Below the pieces are notes generated by a model, which saw only the letters and a program-made list of their open reading frames with translations, was not told the DNA's origin and did no database searches. This document shows, piece by piece, positions 50,248 to 59,823 of a DNA stretch of 63,474 nucleotides. The DNA comes from CAIUPE01 sp037131735 (GTDB taxonomy: Bacteria; Pseudomonadota; Alphaproteobacteria; Rhizobiales; Beijerinckiaceae): the NCBI GenBank assembly GCA_037131735.1, contig JBAXQM010000014.1, positions 1 through 63,474 of the forward strand. Reading direction: 5' to 3'. A program made the position numbers and the translations under genes. Within the stretch, counting starts at the first letter, position 1. The number at the start of each line of letters is the position of its first letter.

Positions 50248-51387
50248 ATGTCCGTCTCCGAACTTCCCATTTTGATCGGTGGCGGTTTCGTGACCTATGT
50301 GATCCCGTTTCTTTTTGTGCTCACATTGGTCGTGTTCTTTCATGAGCTTGGCCATTTTCTCGTCGGCCGTTGGTGCGGCGTAAAGGTCGAAGCCTTTTCG
50401 ATTGGCTTTGGGCCAGAATTACTCGGGTGGACGGACCGCTCCGGCACACGCTGGCGGATCGCTCTTCTGCCGCTCGGTGGCTATGTTCGCTTCTTAGGTG
50501 ACTTAAATGCGGCAAGCGCACCTGATCTTGAGGGCGTCTCGCAACTAAAAGCCACCGAACGCGCGGTGAGTTTTCCAGCCCAACCCGTTTGGAAGCGCTT
50601 TTTGATTGTTCTCGCTGGACCGGTCGCGAGTCTCTTGTTGGCGGTGATTATTTTTGCAGGAAGTGCCTACACGTCAGGACGCTATATTCTGCTGCCCAAG
50701 ATCGCCTCGGTTGCGCCCGGAAGTGCAGCGGAGGAGGCCGGGTTTAAAGCCGGCGATCTGTTGTTGTCAGTTGATGGGGAGACGATCGAAAGCTTCACAG
50801 ACTTGCAGCGGATCGTAACCATCAGGCCCGGCGTTACGCTTCAAATCAAGATTGAGCGAGAAGGGTCGATGCTCGATCTTAAAGCTGTTCCCCGACTTGA
50901 GGAACGTGACTCATTTGTGGGCAAGAAGCGAGTTGGGGTGTTGGGGCTTTCGGCCTCCCGCGATGCGACGACCTTGGTCTACAAGGACGAAACACTGGCG
51001 GGTGCTGTGCAATTTGGCGTGATCGAGACCGTTAATGTGGTTTCGGGCAGCCTGACCTATCTCAAAAATATCATCGTGGGGCGCGCTCCGCCTGATCAGC
51101 TCTCAGGGCCGGTGGGCATCGCGCGGATGTCAGGCGAAGCTGCAAAGCTCGGATTTCTGGCACTGCTCAGCATGGCGGGGCTGATCTCGGCCTCGATCGG
51201 CTTTTTGAACCTTATGCCCATTCCGCTGCTCGATGGTGGCCATTTGGTTCTTTATGTTATCGAAGCGGTGAGGGGGCGTCCTCTGGCAGCCAATACCATC
51301 GAGACGGCTTTCCGGATTGGTTTGGCCTTTATCGTTGCATTGACCCTTTTTACCCTGTTTCTTGATATCGGCCCGTTAGTTCATTGA
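50248..51387 (+). CDS. rseP: Site-2 intramembrane zinc metalloprotease RseP
   Basis: Membrane protease that cleaves anti-sigma factors and leftover signal peptides. 379 residues. The zinc motif HELGH is at 32-36 in the first helix, one central PDZ domain spans about 135-215 (AEEAGFKAGDLLLSVDGETIESF), and the second catalytic motif NLMPIPLLDGGHLV is in a C-terminal helix. E. coli RseP has two PDZ domains, so this is the shorter single-PDZ form. It lies 115 bases after cdsA where dxr is often found, and 166 bases before bamA. Confidence 0.93.
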   Translation: MSVSELPILIGGGFVTYVIPFLFVLTLVVFFHELGHFLVGRWCGVKVEAFSIGFGPELLGWTDRSGTRWRIALLPLGGYVRFLGDLNAASAPDLEGVSQLKATERAVSFPAQPVWKRFLIVLAGPVASLLLAVIIFAGSAYTSGRYILLPKIASVAPGSAAEEAGFKAGDLLLSVDGETIESFTDLQRIVTIRPGVTLQIKIEREGSMLDLKAVPRLEERDSFVGKKRVGVLGLSASRDATTLVYKDETLAGAVQFGVIETVNVVSGSLTYLKNIIVGRAPPDQLSGPVGIARMSGEAAKLGFLALLSMAGLISASIGFLNLMPIPLLDGGHLVLYVIEAVRGRPLAANTIETAFRIGLAFIVALTLFTLFLDIGPLVH

Positions 51388-51503
51388 TAACGTTAACCTT
51401 TGACTAAGGCTGTTGGGAAAATTAGCCAGGTTTCCCTGGCAAAAATGCGGTCGGTCTGTTTGCAGTTGCGAGCAAACCGTCTAAAAGGAAAGAGACGGAT
51501 TAG

Positions 51504-51529
51504 GATCGCGCTCGCGCGCGAGTACGATC
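51504..51529 (+). other. Strong hairpin in the leader of bamA
   Basis: GATCG (51504-51508) pairs with CGATC (51525-51529), and inside CTCG (51511-51514) pairs with CGAG (51519-51522) around CGCG. It is followed by TTATTT and lies 24 bases before the bamA ATG. A second hairpin GCCAGG/CCTGGC (51425-51440) lies upstream. They might be a weak terminator for rseP or a leader structure. Confidence 0.4.
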
Positions 51530-51553
51530 TTATTTGACTGGGATTGGACCAGA

Positions 51554-53833
51554 ATGACACTGATTAACGCGATCACTTCTCTTATTCGTTCGGCGGGCCT
51601 CCGTTTTGCGCTTCTGGGCATGTTGTCCCTTGGGGCCGTTTCAGTGGCTTATGCCGAGACAGTTGTCGTTGAGGGCAATGTCCGCGTCGATAAGACCACG
51701 ATCCAGTCCTATGTCACAGGTCAGCCCGTTGATGCGGCAAAGAAGGATCTTATGGCGACGGGACTCTTCCAGAGCGTCGATATCGTCAAAAAGGGTGACC
51801 AGATCATCGTCACGGTTAAAGAGAACAACATCATCAATCGCGTCGCGTTTGAGGGCACCAAGCGCTTGAAGAGCGAGATGTTTGAAGGCGAGTTGCAGTT
51901 GAAGCCGCGCGGCGCGTTCAGCCAGGCGGCACTTGATGCCGACGTCGCACGGATCAAGGAAATCTATGCGCGCGTTGGACGTTCGAATGTCGAGATAACG
52001 CCCCGTACTGTTCAGCTTGATAACGGCAAGATCGATGTTGTGTTCAAGGTTGATGAGGGATCGAAGACGGGCGTGAAGACGATTGATTTCGTCGGCAACA
52101 ATTCATTCTCAGCTGGGCGTCTGCGCGATGAAATGCAGACAACGCAAAGCAACTTCCTCTCTTGGATTAAGACGACTGACGTTTATGATCCCGATCGTCT
52201 TGCGGCCGATGGTGAACTTATTCGTCGCTTCTATCTGCGTCATGGATACGCTGATATGCGCGTTCTCGACACGAAGGTCGATTATGATCAGTCAGCTGGT
52301 GGCTATAAGGTTGTGATCTCAATCGACGAAGGCAAACAATATAAGGTTGGCGAGATCTCGGTTGAGTCAAAGATTGCTCAAATTGATTCCGCTACATTGA
52401 AGTCCCGCGTCCAACTTGCCAAGGGTGACGTTTACAACGCGGACCTCGTGGAAAAATCAATTCTTGGTATTACGACTGAAGTGGCTTCACGTGGTTATGC
52501 CTTCTCGCAAGTACGCCCCCGCGGCGACCGCGATGCCGCTTCGAACACGATTGCTTTGTCTTTCGTCGTTGAAGAAGGTCCGCGCGTTTATATTGAGCGT
52601 ATCAATGTGCGCGGTAACACGCGTACACGGGATTATGTGGTCCGCCGTGAATTCGATATCGGCGAGGGTGATGCCTATAACAAGGTGATCATTGACCGCA
52701 CTGAGCGGCGCTTAAAGAATTTGGGCTTCTTCAAGTCTGTTCGTATCTCGAATGAGCCTGGTTCAACGCCGGATCGTGTGATAATCAATGTTGATGTCGA
52801 AGATCAGTCAACGGGCCAGTTTTCTGTCGGTGGGGGATACTCAACGACTGAAGGTGTTCTCGCTGAAGTGGGCATTCAAGAGTCCAATCTTCAGGGTCGT
52901 GGACAATTTGCGCGTTTACGCGGTTCCACAGGGCAATGGTCTAAGGGCGTGGAGTTGAACTTCACGGAGCCTTATTTCCTCGAACGGCGTCTTCAAGGTG
53001 GGTTTGATATTTATTCGAAGGAAAGTGACAATAGTCGTTTTGCCTATTACTCGAACATGAAGACAGGCGCTACATTGCGTCTTGGTCTTCCGCTTACAGA
53101 AGAGTTTACAGTTATTGGTCGTTACTCCCTCTATAACAACAGAATTAAGGTGACGGATTCGACCAATGTATCGTCGTCTATTTCAGCATCTGAGGGCCAA
53201 AATTTAACTTCAGCTGTTGGTTATACGCTCGAATATAACACGCTCGATAATACCATTAATCCGCGTAACGGCGCGATCTCGAACCTGAAGCAGGATATTG
53301 CTGGGCTCGGTGGTGACTCGCGTTATCTTAAAACAACAACCGATGTAAAATATTATCGCGAACTCAACGATACATTCGTCGGAATGATCCGTGGTCAGGC
53401 CGGCTATATCTATGGCTCTGATCTTCGTGTCATTGATAACTTCTTTTTAGGCCCTGATTTGGTTCGTGGCTTTTCATTATCCGGCATTGGTCCGCGCGAT
53501 GGCGATACGTCGAAAGATCCGTCGCGCAACGGTTTGGGTGGCACGACCTATTGGGGAACATCGGCAGAAGTCACATTCCCGCTTTTTGGATTACCACGTG
53601 AAGCCGGGATCAAGGGCGCGTTTTACGCTGATGCTGGGTCGGTCTTCGGTTATTCGTCGCCAGCCAGCTTGACGATTGTCGGTAATGATCAGTCGGTCAG
53701 AACATCGGTGGGTACAGGTCTTCTCTGGTCGTCGCCGATTGGGCCAATTCGCCTTGATTTTGCTGTGCCGGTTACGAAGAATGATTACGATCAGGTGCAG
53801 AATTTCCGCTTCACCGCGGGTTCAGTGTTCTAA
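51554..53833 (+). CDS. bamA: Outer membrane protein assembly factor BamA
   Basis: Essential Omp85 protein that inserts beta-barrel proteins in the outer membrane. 759 residues. A signal peptide ends near residue 34 (GAVSVAYA|ET). Five POTRA domains follow (about 35-420), then a 16-strand barrel ending in an aromatic residue (FRFTAGSVF). The lid motif VRGFSLSGIGPRD is present near residue 640. The neighbours rseP, lpxD, fabZ and lpxA give the standard envelope-biogenesis order; skp is absent, as in many rhizobia. Confidence 0.95.
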   Translation: MTLINAITSLIRSAGLRFALLGMLSLGAVSVAYAETVVVEGNVRVDKTTIQSYVTGQPVDAAKKDLMATGLFQSVDIVKKGDQIIVTVKENNIINRVAFEGTKRLKSEMFEGELQLKPRGAFSQAALDADVARIKEIYARVGRSNVEITPRTVQLDNGKIDVVFKVDEGSKTGVKTIDFVGNNSFSAGRLRDEMQTTQSNFLSWIKTTDVYDPDRLAADGELIRRFYLRHGYADMRVLDTKVDYDQSAGGYKVVISIDEGKQYKVGEISVESKIAQIDSATLKSRVQLAKGDVYNADLVEKSILGITTEVASRGYAFSQVRPRGDRDAASNTIALSFVVEEGPRVYIERINVRGNTRTRDYVVRREFDIGEGDAYNKVIIDRTERRLKNLGFFKSVRISNEPGSTPDRVIINVDVEDQSTGQFSVGGGYSTTEGVLAEVGIQESNLQGRGQFARLRGSTGQWSKGVELNFTEPYFLERRLQGGFDIYSKESDNSRFAYYSNMKTGATLRLGLPLTEEFTVIGRYSLYNNRIKVTDSTNVSSSISASEGQNLTSAVGYTLEYNTLDNTINPRNGAISNLKQDIAGLGGDSRYLKTTTDVKYYRELNDTFVGMIRGQAGYIYGSDLRVIDNFFLGPDLVRGFSLSGIGPRDGDTSKDPSRNGLGGTTYWGTSAEVTFPLFGLPREAGIKGAFYADAGSVFGYSSPASLTIVGNDQSVRTSVGTGLLWSSPIGPIRLDFAVPVTKNDYDQVQNFRFTAGSVF

Positions 53834-53886
53834 GGTTCGTGTGTCCAAGCGGGTCTTTGTCCTTGCTCGGCTGAACAGGGTCTGAC

Positions 53887-54957
53887 GTGCCGGAATTTTT
53901 TCGTTCCTCACCAAAAAGCGTCGCGGATCTCGCGGCGCTTCTTTCGTTGGATGTTTCGGCTCTCGGTGAGAACAAGCCTATTCTCTCAGGTGTTGCGGCG
54001 CTCGATCGCGCCGGTCCAAATGACGTCGCGTTCCTTGAAAACACGCTTTACAAAGATGCGCTTGCAAAAACAAAGGCAGGCGTCGTTCTTATCGCCGCTC
54101 CCTTTGCGTCGCTTGTACCGTCAGGCACGATCCCTTTTATCGTTGCCCATCCGCATTCCGCTTTTGCGACGGTTGCCTCAGCACTTTATCCGACGGCGGC
54201 TCATCCGGGTTTGATCTTTGGTCATAACGGCATTTCACCCGGAGCGGCTGTTCATCCTGAAGCGCGGCTTGAGCAAGGTGTCGCGATTGATCCCGGTGTT
54301 GTGATTGGTCCCGGCGCGGAAGTTGGTAGCGGCTCAACGATTGCGGCCAATTCTGTTGTTGGTCCTCAAGTTCGTATCGGGCGCAACTGTCATATCGGAT
54401 CGAATGTAACGATTCTCTCAGCCTTAATTGGGAACGATGTGATCATTCATTCGGGTACATCAATCGGCCAGGACGGATTTGGCTTTGCTATCGGTCGTCA
54501 GGGTCACACGAAAGTGCCGCAGATTGGTCGTGTGATCATTCAAGATCATGTTGAACTTGGTGCGAATGTAACAATCGATCGAGGTGGCATTCGTGATACG
54601 ATTATCGGTGAGGGATCAAAGCTCGATAATATGGTCCATATCGCGCATAATGTTGTAATGGGTCGTCATTGTTTGATAGCTGGTCAGGTTGGCATTGCCG
54701 GTAGTAGTGAGATCGGTGATTTCGTTGTGGTGGGCGGGCAGGTCGGCATAACCGGCCATGCGCATATTGGATCTGGAACGCAGATTGCGGGCGGAAGTGC
54801 TGTCATATCGAGCCTGGCGGCGGGTTCAAAAGTGGGTGGTTACCCGGCACGCCCCATCAAGACGTGGTTTCGTGAAGTGGCCGCTATTGCACGGCTTGCG
54901 CGCGGATCGCGCGGTGGTCGTAATTCGGACTCTTCTGAAAATGAGACAGAGAGCTGA
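53887..54957 (+). CDS. lpxD: UDP-3-O-(3-hydroxyacyl)glucosamine N-acyltransferase
   Basis: Third step of lipid A synthesis, adding the second hydroxyacyl chain. 356 residues with GTG start at 53887. An N-terminal uridine-binding domain (about 1-100) precedes a left-handed beta-helix of hexapeptide repeats (about 105-320). The catalytic-type histidine is in LDNMVHIAHNVVMGRH. Downstream fabZ follows after 23 bases. Confidence 0.95.
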   Translation: MPEFFRSSPKSVADLAALLSLDVSALGENKPILSGVAALDRAGPNDVAFLENTLYKDALAKTKAGVVLIAAPFASLVPSGTIPFIVAHPHSAFATVASALYPTAAHPGLIFGHNGISPGAAVHPEARLEQGVAIDPGVVIGPGAEVGSGSTIAANSVVGPQVRIGRNCHIGSNVTILSALIGNDVIIHSGTSIGQDGFGFAIGRQGHTKVPQIGRVIIQDHVELGANVTIDRGGIRDTIIGEGSKLDNMVHIAHNVVMGRHCLIAGQVGIAGSSEIGDFVVVGGQVGITGHAHIGSGTQIAGGSAVISSLAAGSKVGGYPARPIKTWFREVAAIARLARGSRGGRNSDSSENETES

Positions 54958-54980
54958 GCGGTTTTTTAGGAGCAGAGCAG

Positions 54981-55439
54981 ATGACGGATGGTGCAAAGAA
55001 GGAATTAGGAACTGCGGATATTTTACGCATTCTCGAATTATTGCCTCATCGCTATCCATTTTTGCTCGTCGATAAAATTATCGAAATGAATGGTGATGAG
55101 TCATGCATCGGCATTAAGAATGTCACTTTTAATGAGCCTCAATTTAACGGTCATTTTCCAGGTCGTCCGGTAATGCCTGGTGTTATGTTGATTGAAGGTA
55201 TGGCGCAAACCGCAGGCGCTCTTTGTGTCGCGTCTAAGGGGGACAAGGCGCCAAAGATTGTTTACTTTATGACGATCGATAATGCGAAATTTAGAAAACC
55301 TGTCGGCCCTGGCGATGTTGTTGAATATCACCTTACAAAGATGAAGCAACGCGCGAATATGTGGTGGTTTAGAGGCGAAGCAAAAGTTGATGGACAGATC
55401 GCTTGCGAAGCAGAAATCAGCGCGATGCTGGTCAACTGA
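54981..55439 (+). CDS. fabZ: 3-hydroxyacyl-[acyl-carrier-protein] dehydratase FabZ
   Basis: Hot-dog-fold dehydratase of fatty acid elongation, 152 residues. The catalytic pair is His58 (NGHFPGRPVMPG) and Glu72 (LIEGMAQ). It competes with LpxA for hydroxyacyl-ACP, and its location inside the lpx cluster is conserved. Start ATG 54981 follows AGGAGCAG. Confidence 0.96.
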   Translation: MTDGAKKELGTADILRILELLPHRYPFLLVDKIIEMNGDESCIGIKNVTFNEPQFNGHFPGRPVMPGVMLIEGMAQTAGALCVASKGDKAPKIVYFMTIDNAKFRKPVGPGDVVEYHLTKMKQRANMWWFRGEAKVDGQIACEAEISAMLVN

Positions 55440-55451
55440 GGTATATAAGTA

Positions 55452-56261
55452 ATGTCAGTTGAAACCAAAATTCACGCGCTCGCCGTTGTTGATCCTGCCG
55501 CAAAGTTAGGCGTTGGTGTAACAGTCGGTCCCTTTTGCACCATTGGTCCTCATGTTGAACTAGGTGATCATTCTGAATTGATCAGTCATGTCGCCCTTGC
55601 AGGTAAAACAAAGATTGGCACGGGCGCGCGCATTTTTCCTTTCGCTTCCATCGGACATATTCCTCAGGATTTGAAGTTCAAGGGTGAAGACTCTGTGCTT
55701 GAGATTGGGTCGAATTGCATGATCCGTGAAGGTGTCACGATGAATCCGGGCACGGAAGGCGGCGGTCTCGTCACACGTGTGGGTGATAATTCAACGTTCC
55801 TCGCAAGTTCTCACGTTGCTCATGATTGCCATGTCGGTAATCACGTCATCTTCTCGAATAATGTGATGCTCGCCGGACATTGTCATGTCGGTGACTATGC
55901 TATTCTTGGCGGCGGCGCAGCTGTTCATCAATTTTGTCGTATTGGCGCTCATGCATTCATTGGTGGATTGTCGGGCGTAGAGAATGATGTGATCCCTTAT
56001 GGGATCGCACTCGGTAATCGTGCCCATTTGGCCGGCTTGAATATGGTCGGATTGAAACGTCGCGGCTTCTCGCGTGAGGCGATTCAAGATATTCGCCGTG
56101 CTTATCGTTTGCTGTTTGCCGAAGAAGGTACGTTGCAAGAGCGCATCGAAGATGTCGCCGGTGATTTTGTTGCCGATCCAATTGTATCTGAAATCATTGA
56201 ATTTCTTCGCGCTGCTGGTAATCGCTCGATTTGTACGCCACGCGATTCAAAGGAAGGATAA
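55452..56261 (+). CDS. lpxA: Acyl-ACP--UDP-N-acetylglucosamine O-acyltransferase
   Basis: First enzyme of lipid A synthesis, 269 residues. The left-handed beta-helix of hexapeptide repeats covers about 8-190 (GVTVGPFCTIGPHVELGD...), with the catalytic histidine in LASSHVAHDCHVG. The C-terminal helical domain (MVGLKRRGFSREAIQDIRRAYRLLF) is typical. It lies 12 bases after fabZ and 3 before lpxI. Confidence 0.96.
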   Translation: MSVETKIHALAVVDPAAKLGVGVTVGPFCTIGPHVELGDHSELISHVALAGKTKIGTGARIFPFASIGHIPQDLKFKGEDSVLEIGSNCMIREGVTMNPGTEGGGLVTRVGDNSTFLASSHVAHDCHVGNHVIFSNNVMLAGHCHVGDYAILGGGAAVHQFCRIGAHAFIGGLSGVENDVIPYGIALGNRAHLAGLNMVGLKRRGFSREAIQDIRRAYRLLFAEEGTLQERIEDVAGDFVADPIVSEIIEFLRAAGNRSICTPRDSKEG

Positions 56262-56264
56262 GGA

Positions 56265-57113
56265 GTGTCGGGTCAATCCGACATCGCGATCATTGCAGGC
56301 AGTGGTGCGTTTCCCTTTGAAATAGCGTATTCTTTGAAGGAGAATGGGCAAACCCCATTTCTCTTATGTCTTCGTGGATTTGTTGGGCGTGATGACTCAC
56401 TTCATGAGTTTGATCATGCCTATGCGGACATGCTCGATCCGCAAAAGATTTTAGCATTATTACGCGAAAAAGATATTAAGCGCGTCATCCTTGCAGGCGG
56501 TGTATCTCGTCCCGGCCCAATGGCGCTGTTATCGATCTATAGTTTTTTTCGCAATCGCGATGAGTTAAAACGTATTGTGAGTGGCGGAGATGATCGCATC
56601 TTGCGCGGTGTCATTCGGTTGCTTGAGGAAAACAATTTTGCAGTGATCGGTGTTAATGAAGCCGCGCCAAAGCTTTTGACCAATGAAGGTCTACTGGGTT
56701 CAATAAAAGATACTCCCTCTTCGAACGCCGATATCGACATGGCGCTTTCATGCCTTCGTATGATGAGTCCCTATGACATAGGTCAGGGCGTCGTGGTTGC
56801 TCAGGGTCGCGTTCTTGCGGTTGAGGGACCGGAAGGCACTGATGAGATGCTTGATCGTGTGCGGATCATGCAGAAAAATCGTCGCGTCATTCTTGAAGAC
56901 GGCACTGCGATTCTTGTGAAGGCATCGAAGCAAGGACAGGATCATCGCGTTGATTTACCCGCTATTGGTCCTCGAACAATCAAGAATGCAAAAGCTGCAG
57001 GACTCGCTGGTATTGCCATCGCAGCAGGTGAAGTGATTATCGTTAATCGAAACGATACGATCAAAGACGCTGATCGCGCAGGACTTTTTGTTAAGGGGGT
57101 GCGTTTGTCATGA
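56265..57113 (+). CDS. lpxI: UDP-2,3-diacylglucosamine diphosphatase LpxI
   Basis: Peripheral membrane hydrolase that makes lipid X from UDP-2,3-diacylglucosamine, used in alphaproteobacteria in place of LpxH. 282 residues, GTG start after AAGGA. The N-terminal part has IIAGSGAFPFEIA and VILAGGVSRPG; the C-terminal catalytic domain has SNADIDMALSCLRMMSPYDIGQGVVVAQGRVLAVEGPEGTDEML. Formerly called DUF1009. It overlaps lpxB by 4 bases. Confidence 0.94.
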   Translation: MSGQSDIAIIAGSGAFPFEIAYSLKENGQTPFLLCLRGFVGRDDSLHEFDHAYADMLDPQKILALLREKDIKRVILAGGVSRPGPMALLSIYSFFRNRDELKRIVSGGDDRILRGVIRLLEENNFAVIGVNEAAPKLLTNEGLLGSIKDTPSSNADIDMALSCLRMMSPYDIGQGVVVAQGRVLAVEGPEGTDEMLDRVRIMQKNRRVILEDGTAILVKASKQGQDHRVDLPAIGPRTIKNAKAAGLAGIAIAAGEVIIVNRNDTIKDADRAGLFVKGVRLS

Positions 57114-58276
57114 GCAACATGCGCCCGCGATTGAAAATTGGCATTGTCGTCGGCGAAGTGTCTGGCGATGCGTTGGGAGCAAAACTCATCCCCGCACTTC
57201 TTGCGCGCTTTTCATCATATGATCTTGAATTTATAGGAACAGCGGGGCCTCTCCTTCAAAGGCAAGGCATGTCGTCCTTCTTCCCGCTGGCCGATATCGC
57301 TGTGATGGGCATCGTTCCGGTCATTAAAAGATTACCGTCATTGGTGAGGCGCATTCGTGAGACCGCGGATCGTTTGATTGCCGCGAAAATCGATTGCCTG
57401 ATTATCATTGATAGTCCTGACTTCACGCATCGCGTAGCGCGTAAAGTGAAGGCGGCATTACCCAACATTCCGATTATCGATTATGTCAGTCCATCAGTGT
57501 GGGCATGGCGTCCGGGCCGCGCGAAAGAAATGCGTGCCTATATCGATCATGTTTTAGCGCTATTGCCCTTTGAACCTGTTGCGCATCAAACGCTTGGTGG
57601 ACCGCCATGCACTTATGTCGGGCATCCTCTTATCGAACGCAAAGATCTTTTTGATCCGTCAGCTGACGAAGAAGCGCGTCGATTAAGTGAGCCGCCAATC
57701 TTACTTGTTCTTCCGGGGAGCCGACGTTCTGAGATTACACGCTTGATGCCGATATTTGGCGAAACTATTGCCCGCACCAAACATATTCACGGGCGTGATT
57801 TTGATCTCATTCTTCCCGCTGTCGATCATCTTCGCGATGAGATTGAAACCGCTGCTAAATCTTGGGCGGTTACGCCGCGCATCATTCACGGCGAGGCTGC
57901 AAAATATCACGCTTTTCGTAAAGCTTATGCGGCACTCGCCGCGTCAGGGACCGTGACACTTGAGCTCGCTCTCGCCCATGTGCCGATGGCTGTTGGCTAT
58001 CGCGTAGGAGCTATAGAAGGTCAGATCCGCCATTTTGTGAATGTGTCATCTGTCGTTCTTGCCAATCTCATTATCGGAGAGAATGTTGTGCCGGAGCGTA
58101 TTCAAAGCGCGTGCAATGCGGAACAACTCACTGCTGATCTCTTGCCCTTACTAAGCGATACGGAAGAGCGGCGCCGACAATTGAAGGGCTTTGATCGCCT
58201 CGATCATTTAATGGCGATTGAAGAGGGGAGCCCAAGCGTCAAGGCTGCCGAAGTGATCGCGCGCTACATCGCGTGA
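57110..58276 (+). CDS. lpxB: Lipid-A-disaccharide synthase
   Basis: GT-B glycosyltransferase (family 19) joining lipid X and UDP-diacylglucosamine into the lipid A disaccharide. 388 residues. Conserved: VGEVSGDALGAKLIPALL at the N-terminus, PLADIAVMGIVPVI, DSPDFTHRVARKVK, DYVSPSVWAWRPGRAKEM, YVGHPLIE and LLVLPGSRRSEI. The last gene of the lpx group; the convergent gltA gene is on the opposite strand after a shared terminator. Confidence 0.96.
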   Translation: MSNMRPRLKIGIVVGEVSGDALGAKLIPALLARFSSYDLEFIGTAGPLLQRQGMSSFFPLADIAVMGIVPVIKRLPSLVRRIRETADRLIAAKIDCLIIIDSPDFTHRVARKVKAALPNIPIIDYVSPSVWAWRPGRAKEMRAYIDHVLALLPFEPVAHQTLGGPPCTYVGHPLIERKDLFDPSADEEARRLSEPPILLVLPGSRRSEITRLMPIFGETIARTKHIHGRDFDLILPAVDHLRDEIETAAKSWAVTPRIIHGEAAKYHAFRKAYAALAASGTVTLELALAHVPMAVGYRVGAIEGQIRHFVNVSSVVLANLIIGENVVPERIQSACNAEQLTADLLPLLSDTEERRRQLKGFDRLDHLMAIEEGSPSVKAAEVIARYIA

Positions 58277-58315
58277 AGTGCTTACAAATCGACGGGAATT
58301 GTTAGAGTAGTCCGA

Positions 58316-58351
58316 AATGAAAAAGCGCCCCGTGTTTTCACACGAGGCGCT
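58316..58351. terminator. Bidirectional terminator between lpxB and gltA
   Basis: AGCGCC (58324-58329) pairs with GGCGCT (58346-58351); CGTGT (58331-58335) pairs with ACACG (58340-58344) around TTTC, with one C-A mismatch. On the minus strand a TTTTTCATTTC tract follows, making it a good gltA terminator; on the plus strand the tract (CAATTCTTC) is weaker. Confidence 0.75.
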
Positions 58352-58370
58352 CAATTCTTCTCCCCGATGA

Positions 58371-59657
58371 TTAGCGCATATTTGCGGCAACATAATCTCG
58401 ACGCGTATGGCCCGTATAGAGCTGACGCGGGCGACCAATTTTCTGGCCCGGATCTTCAATCATTTCTTTCCACTGCGCGATCCAACCGACGGTACGCGCG
58501 AGCGCGAAGAGTGCTGTAAACATGGAGGTTGGGAAGCCCATCGCCTTCAGGGTAATGCCCGAATAGAAATCGACATTCGGATAAAGCTTCTTCTCAATGA
58601 AGTACTCATCGTGAAGCGCAATACGTTCGAGCTCGATGGCGATGTCGAGGAGCGGGTCGTCTTTGATGCCCAACTCATTCAACACTTCATGCGCGGTCTT
58701 CTGCATAATCTTCGCGCGTGGATCATAGTTTTTATAAACGCGATGACCAAAGCCCATCAAACGGAATGAATCATTTTTGTCTTTCGCCCGCGCAATGAAA
58801 TGCGGGATGCGTTCTACAGAGCCGATTTCCTGAAGCATTTTGAGAGCGGCTTCATTCGCGCCCCCATGGGCAGGTCCCCAGAGGCACGCAACGCCGGCAG
58901 CAATACAGGCGAAAGGATTTGCACCTGATGAGCCGGCCAAACGTACAGTTGACGTTGACGCGTTTTGCTCATGATCCGCGTGAAGGATGAAAATGCGGTC
59001 AAGCGCACGCGAGAGTACTTTATTGACCTTGTATTCCTCGCACGGCACCGCAAAGCACATGCGCAAGAAGTTCGATGTGTAGTCGAGATCATTCTGCGGA
59101 TAAACGAAAGGCTGGCCGATTGAATATTTGTAAGCCATTGCCGCAAGTGTGGGGAATTTCGCAATCATCCGCATGGAGGCAATCATGCGCTGGTTCTCAT
59201 CCGCAATATCAATCGAGTCATGATAGAAGGCGGACAGCGCGCCCACAGAAGCAACCATAACAGACATCGGATGCGCGTCACGGCGGAAGCCTTGGAAGAA
59301 GCGCATCATCTGCTCATGGACCATCGTGTGGCGCGTGACACGATAGTTAAAGTCGGCGCGCTGCGCTGGCGTTGGCAACTCACCATAAAGCAGAAGATAG
59401 CAGGTCTCGAGGAAATCGCCGTGCTCGGCGAGTTGTTCGATAGGGAAGCCGCGATAGAGCAACACCCCTTCATCGCCATCAATATAGGTGATTTTCGACT
59501 CGCAGCTTGCTGTCGACGTGAAACCCGGATCGTAAGTGAACATTCCGGTTTGCGCGTAGAGCTTGCCGATATCGACGACGCTTGGTCCGATGGAGCCGCC
59601 CTTTACGGGCATATCAAGGGCTATATCGCCAACTTTGAGGGAAACGGGCGTGGACAT
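58371..59657 (-). CDS. gltA: Citrate synthase
   Basis: TCA-cycle enzyme condensing acetyl-CoA with oxaloacetate. 428 residues, the hexameric type II form of Gram-negative bacteria. Motifs include LLYRGFPIEQLAEHGDFLE, the catalytic region HADHEQNASTSTVRLAGSSGANPFACIAAGVACLWGPAHGGANEA, and GFGHRVYKNYDPRAK. Located downstream of gltX on the minus strand, convergent with lpxB. Confidence 0.97.
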   Translation of the reverse strand: MSTPVSLKVGDIALDMPVKGGSIGPSVVDIGKLYAQTGMFTYDPGFTSTASCESKITYIDGDEGVLLYRGFPIEQLAEHGDFLETCYLLLYGELPTPAQRADFNYRVTRHTMVHEQMMRFFQGFRRDAHPMSVMVASVGALSAFYHDSIDIADENQRMIASMRMIAKFPTLAAMAYKYSIGQPFVYPQNDLDYTSNFLRMCFAVPCEEYKVNKVLSRALDRIFILHADHEQNASTSTVRLAGSSGANPFACIAAGVACLWGPAHGGANEAALKMLQEIGSVERIPHFIARAKDKNDSFRLMGFGHRVYKNYDPRAKIMQKTAHEVLNELGIKDDPLLDIAIELERIALHDEYFIEKKLYPNVDFYSGITLKAMGFPTSMFTALFALARTVGWIAQWKEMIEDPGQKIGRPRQLYTGHTRRDYVAANMR

Positions 59658-59823
59658 GGGCGACCTCTCTGGCCTTTACTCGGGCGGTATCAGGGTTTCA
59701 TTTCAGGAACTGGGTTAAACCAGACGCGCGTATTGGACAATCACGCTTAAGGCTAATCTCGCACTGCAACATTGCATGCCAGAGCTGAGAAAAAGTCAAT
59801 TTCCCTGACCCATATTTTGGTCT

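Noticed and set aside
51425..51440. GCCAGG/CCTGGC hairpin as terminator of rseP
   Set aside because: It is followed by AAAAA, not a T-tract, on the coding strand.
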